DNA of 64,000 nucleotides from Aquilaria yunnanensis (lineage: Eukaryota; Streptophyta; Magnoliopsida; Malvales; Thymelaeaceae), in contig CM077600.1 in assembly GCA_039654915.1 (NCBI GenBank), positions 33,985,992 through 34,049,991 of the forward strand, written 5' to 3'. Below the pieces are notes generated by a model, which searched no databases, had not been told where the DNA came from, and saw nothing but the letters and a program-made list of their open reading frames with translations. Positions within the stretch are counted from its first letter, which is position 1, and the number at the start of each line of letters is the position of its first letter. Made by a program: the position numbers and the translations under genes. Positions 11,118 through 22,281 of this stretch are shown one piece after another.

Positions 11118-13594
11118 ATGGTGAGTTATTGGTTTCTCCAAAAGGGCGCTTTTGGACAGCTGATGATACTGTTATTGGGTTGTTTTTATTTCTGTGTTTC
11201 CGTGGATGGTCTTGGAGTAAACTGGGGAACAATGGCTACGCATAAACTGCCCCCAGACACGGCGGTTCAGATGCTGAAAGATAACGGCATAACCAAGGTG
11301 AAGCTGTTTGATGCAGACCCAAGCACAATGAGTGCTCTTGCCGGATCAAATATGGAAGTCATGGTCGCCATCCCCAATGATCAACTTGCTGCCATGAATG
11401 ACTATGGTCGTGCCAAAAGTTGGGTCAAGAGAAATGTCACCCGCTACCATTTCAATGGAGGAGTCAACATCAAGTAAGTTTTTCTTTGTTGTTTCTTCTT
11501 AATTTATATATGTACTTTGGCTTCTGTGATTCATATATTTTAACAAGTTGACTTATTTTCGTTCTTTTTCGATGGGTTGCTGCTAGTATTGTGTGTGGAT
11601 TTCTTTTAGCTGTTTGTGTTTGGAAAACAAGACAGCTGGTATGGTTTGGTTTTGTGTTGATTTTTGTTTTTGGACATCAAAGCGTTAGGCTAAGGTGAGA
11701 TGATTCCTCTTGTCAACATAGATATATGTTCTACGGAATGTAGAATTTAATGTCTTTCCTCTGATTGAAACTAAGAACCTGTTTGCTTCCTAAGATTTGC
11801 ACTGGACTACACCGGAAACAATTCCATTCCACTTGAATGAAGTAGACATCTTGGGAAATAGACTTCTTGGGAAACCTCGATAATGGTAGTTGAACTAATA
11901 TGCTGTAAGGACCCTTACAGTTCATACCTGCTGCTGTGGCTGTAAAAGCATCCAAGTTTTCCTCATTTTTCTAAGCTCGAAATTAATGCTAAGCTCTTTT
12001 TTCACCACATTAAACTAAAAGAAAGAAAAAAGAAAAAGATGTACCATGTTTAATGAACAAGTTTGTTGTTCTACCATAGGTTTTGTACTCTTATGTCTCC
12101 AGAAATACAGTTATTGTACCATAGTTGTGTCAACGGTTCTGTGCGAAAAAGACCAATGTGAACTTACCTAGAAGTTGAAAAAGGATGCTACAAACAACTC
12201 GTGGCTTTGTTATTTTCATATGCTTGGGCTATGTGTGCCGCATTTTTATCTGGTCTTTTCTTGCTTGGTTAGACTTCTCCATGCGGCTTCGAGCAGGGCC
12301 TCAACACATCCATCTTTCTTTTGGGAGTGCAGTGTTGTTGCAATCAAAGTTAGTGGAATTGTTTCTTGGCCTGTCTCCTTTGTCTATGATATTGTAGTAT
12401 GACAGTATCCATAAGATATATTGCTCAGAATAGTGCCTTTTACTTGAGCTTTGCTTTATGCTGTTCTTTATATTGTTTATGGACAGATATGTTGCTGTTG
12501 GAAATGAGCCTTTTCTCACTTCCTACAATGGCTCTTTTATAAACCTCACACTCCCTGCACTTGAGAACATTCAAAATGCCTTGAATGAAGCTGGCGTGGG
12601 AAACACCATAAAGGCTACCGTTCCCTTGAATGCTGATGTCTACAGCTCACCAACAAGCAACCCAGTTCCTTCTGCAGGTCGGTTCAGGAGCGACATCAGT
12701 GAGCTTATGACCCAGATTGTCAACTTGTTGGCCCAGAACAATGCACCTTTCACTGTAAACATCTACCCTTTCCTCAGTCTCTATGGAAATGACAACTTCC
12801 CATTCAACTATGCTTTCTTTGATGGAGCAACACCTGTGGTGGACAATGGGATTCAATACACCAATGTTTTTGACGCAAACTTTGACACCTTGGTTTCGGC
12901 TTTAGTAGCAGTGGGGCAGGGCAAGATGACCATTTTGGTAGGGGAGGTGGGTTGGCCTACTGATGGAGACAAGAATGCTAATACAGGTAATGCTTACAGG
13001 TTTTACAATGGACTTTTGCCAAAACTAGCGGCCAACAGAGGCACCCCTCTAAGACCTGGATACATAGAAGTGTATTTGTTTAGCCTCATTGATGAGGATG
13101 CCAAAAGCGTTGCTCCTGGGAATTTTGAGCGTCACTGGGGTATATTTAGGTATGACGGACAGCCTAAATTTGCAATGGACCTCTCTGGCCAGGGGCAGAG
13201 CAGAATGCTTACCAGTGCACAGAATGTCAAATACCTTCCCCAGAGGTGGTGCATGTTTAATCCAAATGCCCGGAACCTAAGCAAACTTGGCGACAACATA
13301 AATTTTGCTTGCACTTTCTCAGACTGCACACCCTTGGGCTATGGTTCTTCTTGCAATGGACTGGACGCCAATGGAAATGCTTCCTATGCTTTCAACATGT
13401 ATTATCAGGCTCAGAATCAGGATGATCTGGCCTGCAATTTTCAAGGTCTCGCCATGGTCACTACACAGAACATTTCAATCACACAGTGCAATTTCATTAT
13501 ACAGATTCAGTCTTCTATCTCTTCCTTCTTGGATTTCTCCCTTGTAAATCTATTCCTTTCAGTACTATTTACTCATCTGTTACTACAACAGTGA
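11118..13594 (+). CDS. Glucan endo-1,3-beta-glucosidase, GH17 with X8 domain, GPI-anchored type
   Basis: This encodes a cell-surface enzyme family acting on beta-1,3-glucan (callose). There are two exons, 11118-11473 and 12487-13594. The 1,013-bp intron splits a lysine codon and joins to [12 protein letters not shown], giving 487 residues. Residues 1-33 are a hydrophobic signal peptide; the mature domain starts at [10 protein letters not shown]. The proton-donor glutamate is E126 (VGNEP) and the nucleophile is E272 (VGEVGWP), both present. The X8/CBM43 carbohydrate-binding module runs from about W373 to F455 with its conserved cysteines. The last 25 residues are hydrophobic, as expected for a GPI-attachment signal. 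The length and the X8 plus tail resemble the Arabidopsis At4g31140/At5g58090 group, which I recall from family knowledge. The start is the first Met before the signal peptide. Confidence 0.93.
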
Positions 13595-14979
13595 GTATGT
13601 ATAGTCTTCCAGTGTACTTTTTCATTATTTGGCTTGTTTATTGCCAGTTGATTCAATAAGACTTTATTTTCTTTTGGTATGGCGTTAATAAGTTTGAAGT
13701 TGGAACTCTTTTGTAACTTACGTATCTATGGAAATAATATCATTCAAAGTCTTTACGTTTCTCTACTCAGCTTTGTGGCTAAGAACATACAGGGCCCAAA
13801 ATCACCTAACACAAAGAAGCTGTCCAGTTTCTTTACGAAAAATGCCGTACTAAATGCTGTCTAGAAAAAAGACAAAACTTGCTAGATTTTATATGGCACG
13901 AAAAATTAGGTTGCATGTAGAGAAGTTAGCTGAGTCGCTGACCTTACTTTCCTTTTCATTAAGAAAAAAAAGGATCAGATTGTGGGTTGTGATGCACAAA
14001 ATTTTGTCAAGTTTTTCTTTTCTTTGAATTTTTTTTGTTATGTTTTTCATTATAGAAGTTTTAGTATGTTTAGCATTATCTTTCTTTAGACCGAAACAAA
14101 ATTCGGAGTTTAACCAGGAATAGAGATTTCCATCCGTCATAACAATTCGAGTTAACATTGTTGGGCCAGTAATTCGGAGTCTAACCCAGCATTGCAAGTT
14201 TAGGGACTAACATGTAACAGCAAGCATATATTGAGGGCTAAGAATGAGAATTTTAATGAATTAAATTCCCCTTTTACCCTTAAGTAATAAGAAGAATATT
14301 CTTCGGCTACGCTCATTGAACTTTCACTCGATACACAGCTCCCCCTTAAACTGTTCAGCTCATCAAGAAAACTTACATGTCGTCCACCCCGTTAACTTCC
14401 ACCAACGAAGCTCGCTCTCAATAGAAAGAACGCAGACAAGGTGACAAGCGAGAAGATAAATGATATAAAGTGTTTTTTTTCTTTTGTCTCATTTTTGTGT
14501 GCATCAGCTAATAGTTGGAAGCTGAACTTGAAAGGTGATCGATAGGGAAAAGGAATAGCAAACTTCGGTTAGGTAAGACCGTAAGAGGAGGAACAAGAAC
14601 CAGACTCTCTGCAAACGCTGTGGTTTGTCTTCTTTGTTTGTTTTACCGATCCATGATTCGGTTTGTCATTTGTAATTATTCAAGAACTCCAGCTGCAACA
14701 AACAAGTAATGCTTGCTCTGTCTAGTGTCTCGTTTCCTGGTTTCGTTTGTGTCATCTGTCAATGCACGGTTGTAATTTTCGTTCAGTGTGACCTAAATGT
14801 TCAAAGTTGGAATGATTCTGTCAGTGCAATCCTACTGTCCCGGTCACTTAAGTTCAAGGGTAGAAATTGCAATTAGACCTGTGGTGATTAAACATTGAAA
14901 CTAATATTTCTTGTAATTTTCCTACTTTTGGAAGAGCCAAGGGTGAGAGGAACAGGAAAAGAGAAAAAGTAGCCATCAC
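13595..14979. other. Intergenic between convergent GH17 and GATA genes
   Basis: The first 100-200 bases are probably the GH17 3' UTR. A short repeat, AATTCGGAGTyTAACC, occurs near 14101 and 14171. The rest has only small open frames and no recognisable gene. The 14980 end of the GATA gene faces this interval, so its 3' UTR should also lie here. Confidence 0.4.
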
Positions 14980-16034
14980 TCATTGCTCAACATGACCTGA
15001 AGGCAACAAACCCATCCTCAACTCTAAGACTTTCTTGTGAGAGTTGGAATGCAAGTAGCTTACAAAAGAAGGGCTTTTAGCAGGCCTATACTCAGGAAGC
15101 AACCTCCCTGACTTGTACCTCACCCCACATGCATTGCACAGTGTCTTTGGACCCAATGGCCCTGCCCTCCACTGAGGTGTCCTCTGTGCCTGGCAATGGC
15201 TGCACCTCCTTCCCAGCTGTTCCTTGCTCTTCACAACTGCCTCCTTGGCTTCTCCTTTTGTAGCCACATTTCTGCTCCGCTCTTCTGCTTTTGGAATAAT
15301 CAGCTCACTATCAGCTAGCCACATCCCTTGGCTCAGCAGAGGTGGGTCTGACTCTGAGCTGCCCAAGTTTAGGTTTTGGCCCCTTGGGTTTAAGTTCTGG
15401 GACCAAATGATTAGTGGGTTGGTCTGGGATTTAGGAATTCTAGTGGCTCTCTTCCTCTTGCTTCTTGCTTTGCTTGGGACTACAAATTTCTGAAGGCTAG
15501 GAGAAGCACTCCTTTTGCTTTGAGGACTCCGATTCAGTACCAAAGATTCCTGGGATTTTGGGAGTTTTTCTTTGATTGTTGAAGGAAGGCTGTTTCCCGT
15601 GCTGGTTAAGCAGTCTTCCACAAATACGGATAACCACTCTAAGCTGACGTCCTCTTCCTGCCATTGTTTTAGCCATGGAAGGTTCTTAGCTCAAGAATTC
15701 AGTACATATAAATCTAAGACCGTTTTGGTGAAAACCTTCTATGCAACGGAAAATAGTAGCAAAGAAGAAAGGAAAGAGCTTGACTTGGAACTTTAAGAGG
15801 AAACAAGGGAGAAAGCCAAAAATCCCAAACGAACAAAATAAATTTTTCATTTTTAGCTACACAAGCATAACTCTGCTGAACCCTTTAAGAGGCATAATAG
15901 GAACCAAAAAAAAGGGTGTATGAAACGAGAAAAGAGATGAGGAAACTCACCGTGTTTTCAGCAGGGAACAGTTCATCAAGTTTCGGTTGTTGCTGGTAAT
16001 AACCGGAGACCGAGACATTCGGGCAGAAATCCAT
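14980..16034 (-). CDS. GATA-type zinc-finger transcription factor
   Basis: This encodes a nuclear DNA-binding protein for WGATAR sites. There are two exons on the minus strand, 15951-16034 (28 codons) and 14980-15657 (225 codons plus stop), joined in phase 0 across a GTGAGT donor and a CAG acceptor, giving 253 residues. The N-terminal region has the acidic [15 protein letters not shown] segment typical of plant subfamily-I GATA factors. A basic [12 protein letters not shown] stretch follows. One type-IV finger, C-X2-C-X18-C-X2-C, uses C180, C183, C202 and C205, with the [16 protein letters not shown] basic tail. The closest named member is not resolved. Exon 2 in fact begins 12 codons upstream of a GTG at 15621, so a single-exon model would lose the N-terminus. 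Confidence 0.92.
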
Positions 16035-16314
16035 GGTCGGAAGAGCTAAAACATGAAAATATTTTGAAAAGAAGAGAAAGGAAAGCAAACCAGAAGCCAA
16101 AGAGAAACGAAGAAATTTGGTCTTTTATGGTCCCTCGTTGTTGTCGGCACCATGAAGCTAAAAAAACAAAACACAATTTGAAGTGGATCAATCACAAACT
16201 TTTATTTTTAAAAAATAAAAATAAAAGTTGCCCATATGTTTTTGTTTCTTTTCTAAATTATTGAAATAAAAAAGAAAAATCTATGTGACTGGTCGTGTCT
16301 CTTGGTAGATACAA

Positions 16315-17430
16315 ATGGAGCGCCTGCTATTATTATGTAATGTTACCCACAATTTCAGAACACTGACTTGCAGGATTATTCATCTACTTGCTGTATTGTG
16401 CGTCACAGTGACCCATCTGTCTGATTTCTTCTTTCTTAATTTTTCTTCTCAATCCCATTTTGTCAAACCAAATTTGAAGCTGGCAAGTGGCAAGTATAAG
16501 TCATCTCCATTTTTTTAATTCCTCTCCATGAAAATTTACTTGTCCTCTTGTTCGTTTTTCCTTTCTTTGTCTTGCAGTCAAATTTGAGGTTCAAACTTTG
16601 ATGTTGCGCCTAAAACCTGGACCCTTTTGTTGAAAATTTGTTAACCTAGCTTATAAAATAAAAGGAAACCATTTGGCCCCTTCTCTTTGGCCCCTTCTCT
16701 TCTAGTCATCCGTAAATATAGGCAATGATTCTGTTCTTATATTGAGAATTTTTATGCAAAATATACAGCCAATGAAAGTTGTCTGATAAGTTTGAATTTT
16801 CATGAAGCTGTTTCGGAAACTTTTCACTGTTAGCTCACAAATATCGACCGGAAGTCACAACTTAACTGATTTGCAATCAAGTTTTCAAGATTGAATCCCA
16901 AATTCGCTAACATAAAGATAAGTATGGTTAAGAAAGAGAACAAAGAAAGGCAAGGCATGTTCAGGTGTGTAACCCAGCCAGCAAGGTCTAATCAAGTTTT
17001 TTAATTACATGCAGGTCATATAAGTTATTATAATTAAGTAGGGACTCTTCCCCCTTTCTGCTTACCTTATTTAACCCTGATCTCTCTTCTTGACTCTGTC
17101 TGCCCACATACACATACATAAAGTGGAGCGCCTGCTCCACAGACCCCAACTTCTCAGTTGAGATTATATTAGGTTATCCAGTTTAATACTCTGCCCTCTG
17201 CCTCGTTGACTATGTTACTTCCCTTTCTTCTCGTGCTATTTTTCTCCAAATCATGTTTGGTCAAACCAAAATTTTATCCAATAACTACAAGCAATCGTTT
17301 TCATCCTCTTACCATCATCTTCTTTTCCTTCAAGTTTCAATTAAAGAGGTGAAGCTCTTTACAGTGTGCCCAAACTTGGACCTGTTTGCTTAAGATTTAT
17401 CAAGCTGGTTGTAATGGAAAAGAAAATAAA
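16315..17430. repeat. Diverged direct duplication upstream of the GATA gene
   Basis: TGGAGCGCCTGCT occurs at about 16316 and again at about 17124. Each copy is followed over 300 bp by the same order of matches: a pyrimidine-rich CTTTCTTnT block, TTTGGTCAAACCAAA-like, TTCAAGTTTCAA-like, and CCTGGACC-then-TGTTG. The unit is about 800 bp and strongly diverged. It covers the probable promoter of the minus-strand GATA gene. No coding sequence is recognised. Confidence 0.45.
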
Positions 17431-17739
17431 AAGTACTACTATCAAGAGGTTTTTCGTCAAAAAGAAGTAAAGGTTTTCAAACACCAAAAGCTCTAAAGTC
17501 AACAACAGAAATCCTTGTAACATTTTGTTCAGTACTCTATCTCCGATCTGATGCATGTGTGGCAGATCCAGGATCTACCTCAAGATGGTCACCAAGAAAC
17601 TCCTAAGAGTCAATGGATATACAATTACAACATCAAGTAACAATGTGCTATACAGAAATCCATGGAATAGACTCAGCACAGAACCTCTTGCGGTGTCTAT
17701 TAACATAAGAATGTACCATGGAGTGCTGAGAAGTGAATG

Positions 17740-20700
17740 TCATGGATCCGAGGATGGAGCAAGATATTGGTGCCACTCTTGAGGGGTTCCATTTCTGACT
17801 CTTAACATCCTAATCGCTGCACTTGTCAATGGTATCGCAAGGATATCATAGTCTTTTGGAGCCTGCCATGATCAAGCCTCAATCTTATTATCAAATGACT
17901 TCCTCATTTCGAATAAGAAAATTTTATTCAGATATAGCCGAAGGAGATTCATTTCCCCATCACCGCTCTCAGTTCTCCTCTGTCATCTTCCATATATATA
18001 TCTCAACCTCTGGAATGGTTCTAACTAAAAAGCAAGCCTTGTTTAAGAAATACCTTTGGGACCCTGATCAGCTGCATTTTTGCCTCCTCCAGAGTTTGCC
18101 AACCTTTCTTCGAGTTGCATTCAGAACAGGCTGTAACCTGTGACCAGATAAATAGTTCTTATCCTTCCAACCAACATCTAGAACAAGAAAGGAACAGGTC
18201 TCCTGGTATTGCAGTTGTAGAAGATAGCTTCCGAAGGGCATTGGCTGTTCAATACAAACTACAACCATCCCTAATTGAGGCGATCAATGCCTTTGATTGG
18301 TCATACAAATACCTATTGTATCAACCCTTGGCTTATCTTTTAGCACACTAAGCATTTAGACACAAGCTGCAAATATGTCTTCTAATGGTGGAAATGCAAT
18401 ATTCTGTTGCTTCTAGCCCCATATCAAAGCAACATCAAGTTCCACTTTCAGTGATGATCTTTCAGTAGCAGACTTATCGCGATGAAGAATAAAAGAATTC
18501 TGTTTAGAAAGAAAATCCTAATTTAATCGTCATTGATCATCATACCAGATTCTCCCATTTCCATTCACCTCCTCGTGCAACAGGTACGACATGGTCTATA
18601 GTCAAATTCTCAGGTGAAGCACAATACCTGTAGGCCAAAGAAAATTTCTATAGTGTCAAAATATATAGCTGCATGTTATATCTTAATAAAACAGAAACGA
18701 TTCAATATCACTTTCACACCAAACAGCCAAAGATCTATAGTCTTCAAAAGCAACCAACAATATCTTGTCAATTCTCCTAAAAACTTGCTGATGGCATTTA
18801 TATCATGAATTACTGAAAAGGCAATATACTGAAAGCAAGGACTTTCCTAGAGAAAAGAGCAGAAGTTGATTTCATCAAGCACTTTGTCAAGCATAACTTG
18901 CATTGAATTTAAGTTCATCTTCTGAAAGAACAGAAAGCTACAGTTTATACAACACAGACCCCCCCCCCCCAAAAAAAAAAAGTGGCTGGCCTTAATTTAA
19001 TGAAAGAGAACCATTGAAAGGCAGAACATTCCTGGATAGAGCACTTACTGACAAATGAAACTGTCCCGATAAAATATATTTTTGCGACTAAGTGTGTTTC
19101 TGATCCTTCTTCTCTTAACAACTTGCAGTAGATGGGGAACCTGGAAGCAAAGAATTATTAGATTAATGTTAAGGAAACTAAAACTTTAAAGAGGTTGAGA
19201 ACCAAAAATAAGGAAGGCTGTGGAAGTATACTACATGTATATTTATGAAAAGATATATGCTAACTATGCCCAGAATAATGACAAGAGCTCATATAGAATA
19301 CAATAAGGAACTGAGAGGGCCTGGGGGAGCTCAAAGCTGTTTCTTACATACCCTTAAAACAGCTGGTATGTAAAAGGATCCACTTGGGGAGTTCACTGTT
19401 TGATCATAATATTCTAGAACGTCAGCCTGGACATAGAGAGGACACTTAATGTTAACCACTATTTTGACTGCATGAATCTTCCTTGAATGATTTGTCTCAT
19501 GTATCTGACAATGCTTAGGAAGGAAACAGAAGAGCAGAAGAGACATAAATCTCATATAAGAAGATGGTGGCAACAAATCTACTAATGTTACATGGCAGAT
19601 TCTAAAGCATCTCAACAAAGTCTTCTGGAAGTAGAGAAACATTCATGCAATATCAGTTACGTTTTAATGAAGTTCCTGTAGTATGTCCAAAACTTGTGAT
19701 TTTCCACTGTCATCCAGGTTCAATACCAACTTAGCAGCATGCGCATCTGCATCATTCACACCATGAGATAATCCTAACTAAGCAAATAAGCATGAATGCT
19801 GCACTAGAAAAAAGTTGTCGCTAATATTCATGTTTCAATAGTTCCAAACCGTTTCCATGAAGGACTCCATTTATTGTACGAACCTTCTCCATGAACTCCA
19901 GACATAGTGCACGTTTCCAGCAGACAACATTGACAGGCCTGGGATAGCAGAAGAATGATCAGATTCGTATCTAAAAAGTGAAACACATCGTCAAACATTG
20001 TGGAAATGATTAGACGATTCCTCTCCCTCATTTAACATATTCTTCCTCTCTATGCCAACGAATTCCAATTTAAATGACACTTTACTGGTGACAACCAGTT
20101 CTCTCGAGTTCTTGCATACTCTAATCAGGGACCTAAATAACCTTTCAGAAGTTGAAAAGACAATAGACATTTGATTCCTTCATCGTTCTCCCAAGATTGC
20201 ATCTGAAATAGGAGCAGCATAAGAATTTCCATCAAAAGAAGCTGAAAGGAATCAAGCCATGACTTAGCAAATGACAGCCTATTCTGCTCAGTCACGACTC
20301 AAATATGTAAGAGAAGGTCGAACACATTTCCATGTGGTAGCGGTAGTAGTCAGCCTTCAGCAATTGTTGAAAATCGAAACCTATCACAGGTTTTTCATCA
20401 ATTCAAACGGTCAAACTAGCACTGTGAAATTCAACAAGTCATGCCAGATTTAAATAAATGATTTAATCACAGGGTGCCAGTTAAGTTGCACAATCCTTTT
20501 TTCCTCAATGAAACAGCAAGACAGAGCTAAAAAACAAGGGCGGTCAAGAGAAGAGTTACCTATAGGCAAGGTCCAAAACCAGGCCTCTGAAACAAGCCAA
20601 ATCGTCGATCTCGACCTCGCTGTCGTAATCATCATCATTGGGGATCCCTTCATCCGAATAGGCCTTCGCATTCAATCTGCAGGACATGCCCAGACAAAAA

Positions 20701-21059
20701 CTCTGAAGCTTCGAAGCAGAGCCAAGATGCTTTCTGAGCTTACGCTTGTGAACTTGAATTGACCTACACCCAGAAAAGGTGCCAAGCAGCTTGTAGTGAA
20801 ATGGGTCTTTTGCTTCGACACCGTCGCCGTTGAAGGGAAGCTTCAAGCGGCCCTGAACCGTGAATTGCGCCATTAAGTAATACGGAGAAGAAGCACTAAG
20901 CTTGCTCCGAGCGCTGAATGAGTTGGCGGGAAGGAAACAAGGTAAACGGGAATCCTTTTGCGGCGATTCTGAAGAAAAATGAGCAAGAGAAGCGAATTGG
21001 AGGAAGTAAAGCAGTGCCTTGCCTGCCTCTAAGCGAGAAAAATGGCCAAGCACCGGCAT
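17740..21059 (-). CDS. HNH endonuclease domain protein (plant type), frameshifted in exon 6
   Basis: The gene encodes a plant protein with a C-terminal HNH nuclease-like zinc domain; its cellular role is not established to my knowledge. Seven minus-strand exons fit: 20560-21059, 19884-19938, 19352-19426, 19049-19140, 18546-18627, 18054-18138, 17740-17862. Landmarks are [46 protein letters not shown], the Cys pair C240/C243, [19 protein letters not shown] (H253, N267), then VTACSE. At residue 274 one extra base (T run at 18120-18122) breaks the frame. The next residues, CNSKKG onward, are in the +1 frame, and exon 7 ([17 protein letters not shown]) is again intact. Read literally, the protein stops at 17846-17848 after about 301 residues instead of 336. 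All splice sites look functional, so this is either a recent mutation or a base error. An alternative start is Met63 at 20873. Confidence 0.82.
18959..18981. repeat. Poly-C/poly-A tract in an HNH-gene intron
   Basis: C12 is followed directly by A11 on the plus strand. Read on the minus strand this is again poly-T followed by poly-G, the same order as at 5500 and 21221. Confidence 0.8.
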
Positions 21060-21220
21060 CGCCGATTCACGGAAAGAACTGCTGCCACTAATAATTTCGC
21101 ACGTGCTGCCGATGCATAAATATCTTCCGCTTATTATTTTGATTTTGGAGACAGTGTGTATTAAATACTAACTTAGGATAAACCCTTTCTAAATTAATAT
21201 ACTTAATTTATTCTCATGTC

Positions 21221-21246
21221 TTTTTTTTTTTTTTTTTTTGCGCGAA

Positions 21247-21281
<35 letters not shown>
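21221..21281. repeat. T19 then G33 compound homopolymer
   Basis: Nineteen T are followed after GCGCGAAGA by 33 consecutive G, about 160 bp upstream of the HNH-gene start codon. A G33 run would be expected to form G-quadruplex structure and is hard to sequence, so its length is unreliable. Confidence 0.85.
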
Positions 21282-21283
<2 letters not shown>

Positions 21284-21768
21284 GTGTGGGGGTTGTTCTC
21301 AAAAGAGGTAAATTGTGCGCCATTTCTTATTTTTAGTCTTATTTTTATTTTTATTATGATTTTTAACTTTGTTCTATATATCTTAGTACTGGACCAGCCT
21401 TCCTGTGTTTTGTCATTGTGCATGTTCTTTTTGACTTTTGCTGGAACCCGTAGGACATCAACTGAAACTGTTTTTTTTTTATTACCAAACAAAATGAAAC
21501 TGATTTTTTTTTCCATAATGCTAATTCTTTAATCTGACCTACAGCTTGTTTTTTTTCTTTTATTTTGTTTTTTTAGTAAGTTGAAATTTTCATGGGCACC
21601 AAAATGGCAAGGAATTATAACAGACAATTGCATACTGTATCAGTTTTAACTTTTTTTTCATGAAAGTGTTCAAGAGGAGATCCAAAAAATATTTGTTTTC
21701 CAACGGCTTTATGTTGGAAAATTCAAGTTTGAAATCCAGCAGTTGGCAAACAATGCATTGGAGAAAGA

Positions 21769-22281
21769 TTTGGCCTAAAGCCTCTTTTGCCCCCTTGAAC
21801 ATTACCAACTCGGATCTTTTATCCCTCGAACTTCAATTTGATTTGACTTGCCCCTCAAACATTGCAAAATAAGACCTTTTACCCTCAATCTAATTAAATG
21901 AAGGATGTGTACTAAAATGAGAATAAAAATTTTTTTGAAGGGCTAACTAAATCATTTGTTCAATTTTGACTCTTGTGAGTAAACAATAAGAAGCCTTAAA
22001 CATAAACTTATAGGCGAAAATAAGAAAAAGATAGACAATCTCAAATATAAAACTGAAGCTTTTATGCTTATTGTTTGCTCACAATGGTCAATCAGTTGAT
22101 AAATGATTTAGTGAGCCCTTCAGTTCTATTTTTATTGTTATTTTAGTACACATTCTCCATTTAATTTGGCTGAGGGAGTAAAATATCCCAGTTTGTAAAG
22201 TTTGAACGGCAAATCGAAGTCCATGGAGTAAAAAGTCTGAGTTGGTAAAATTCAGGAGACAAAATGAGCTTTAGGCCAAAA
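21769..22281. mobile_element. 513-bp foldback element with about 240-bp terminal inverted repeats
   Basis: The left end starts TTTGGCCTAAAGC and the right end is GCTTTAGGCCAAA. Reading inward from each end, matching blocks appear in the same order: ACCAACTC, TTTACyC, AATTAAATG followed by ATGTGTACTAAAAT, GAAGGGCTnACTAAATCATTT, and GTGAGyAAACAATAAG. The two arms cover almost the whole element. There is no coding capacity. A Mutator-like MITE is a plausible class, but a clean 9-bp target duplication could not be confirmed. Confidence 0.75.
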
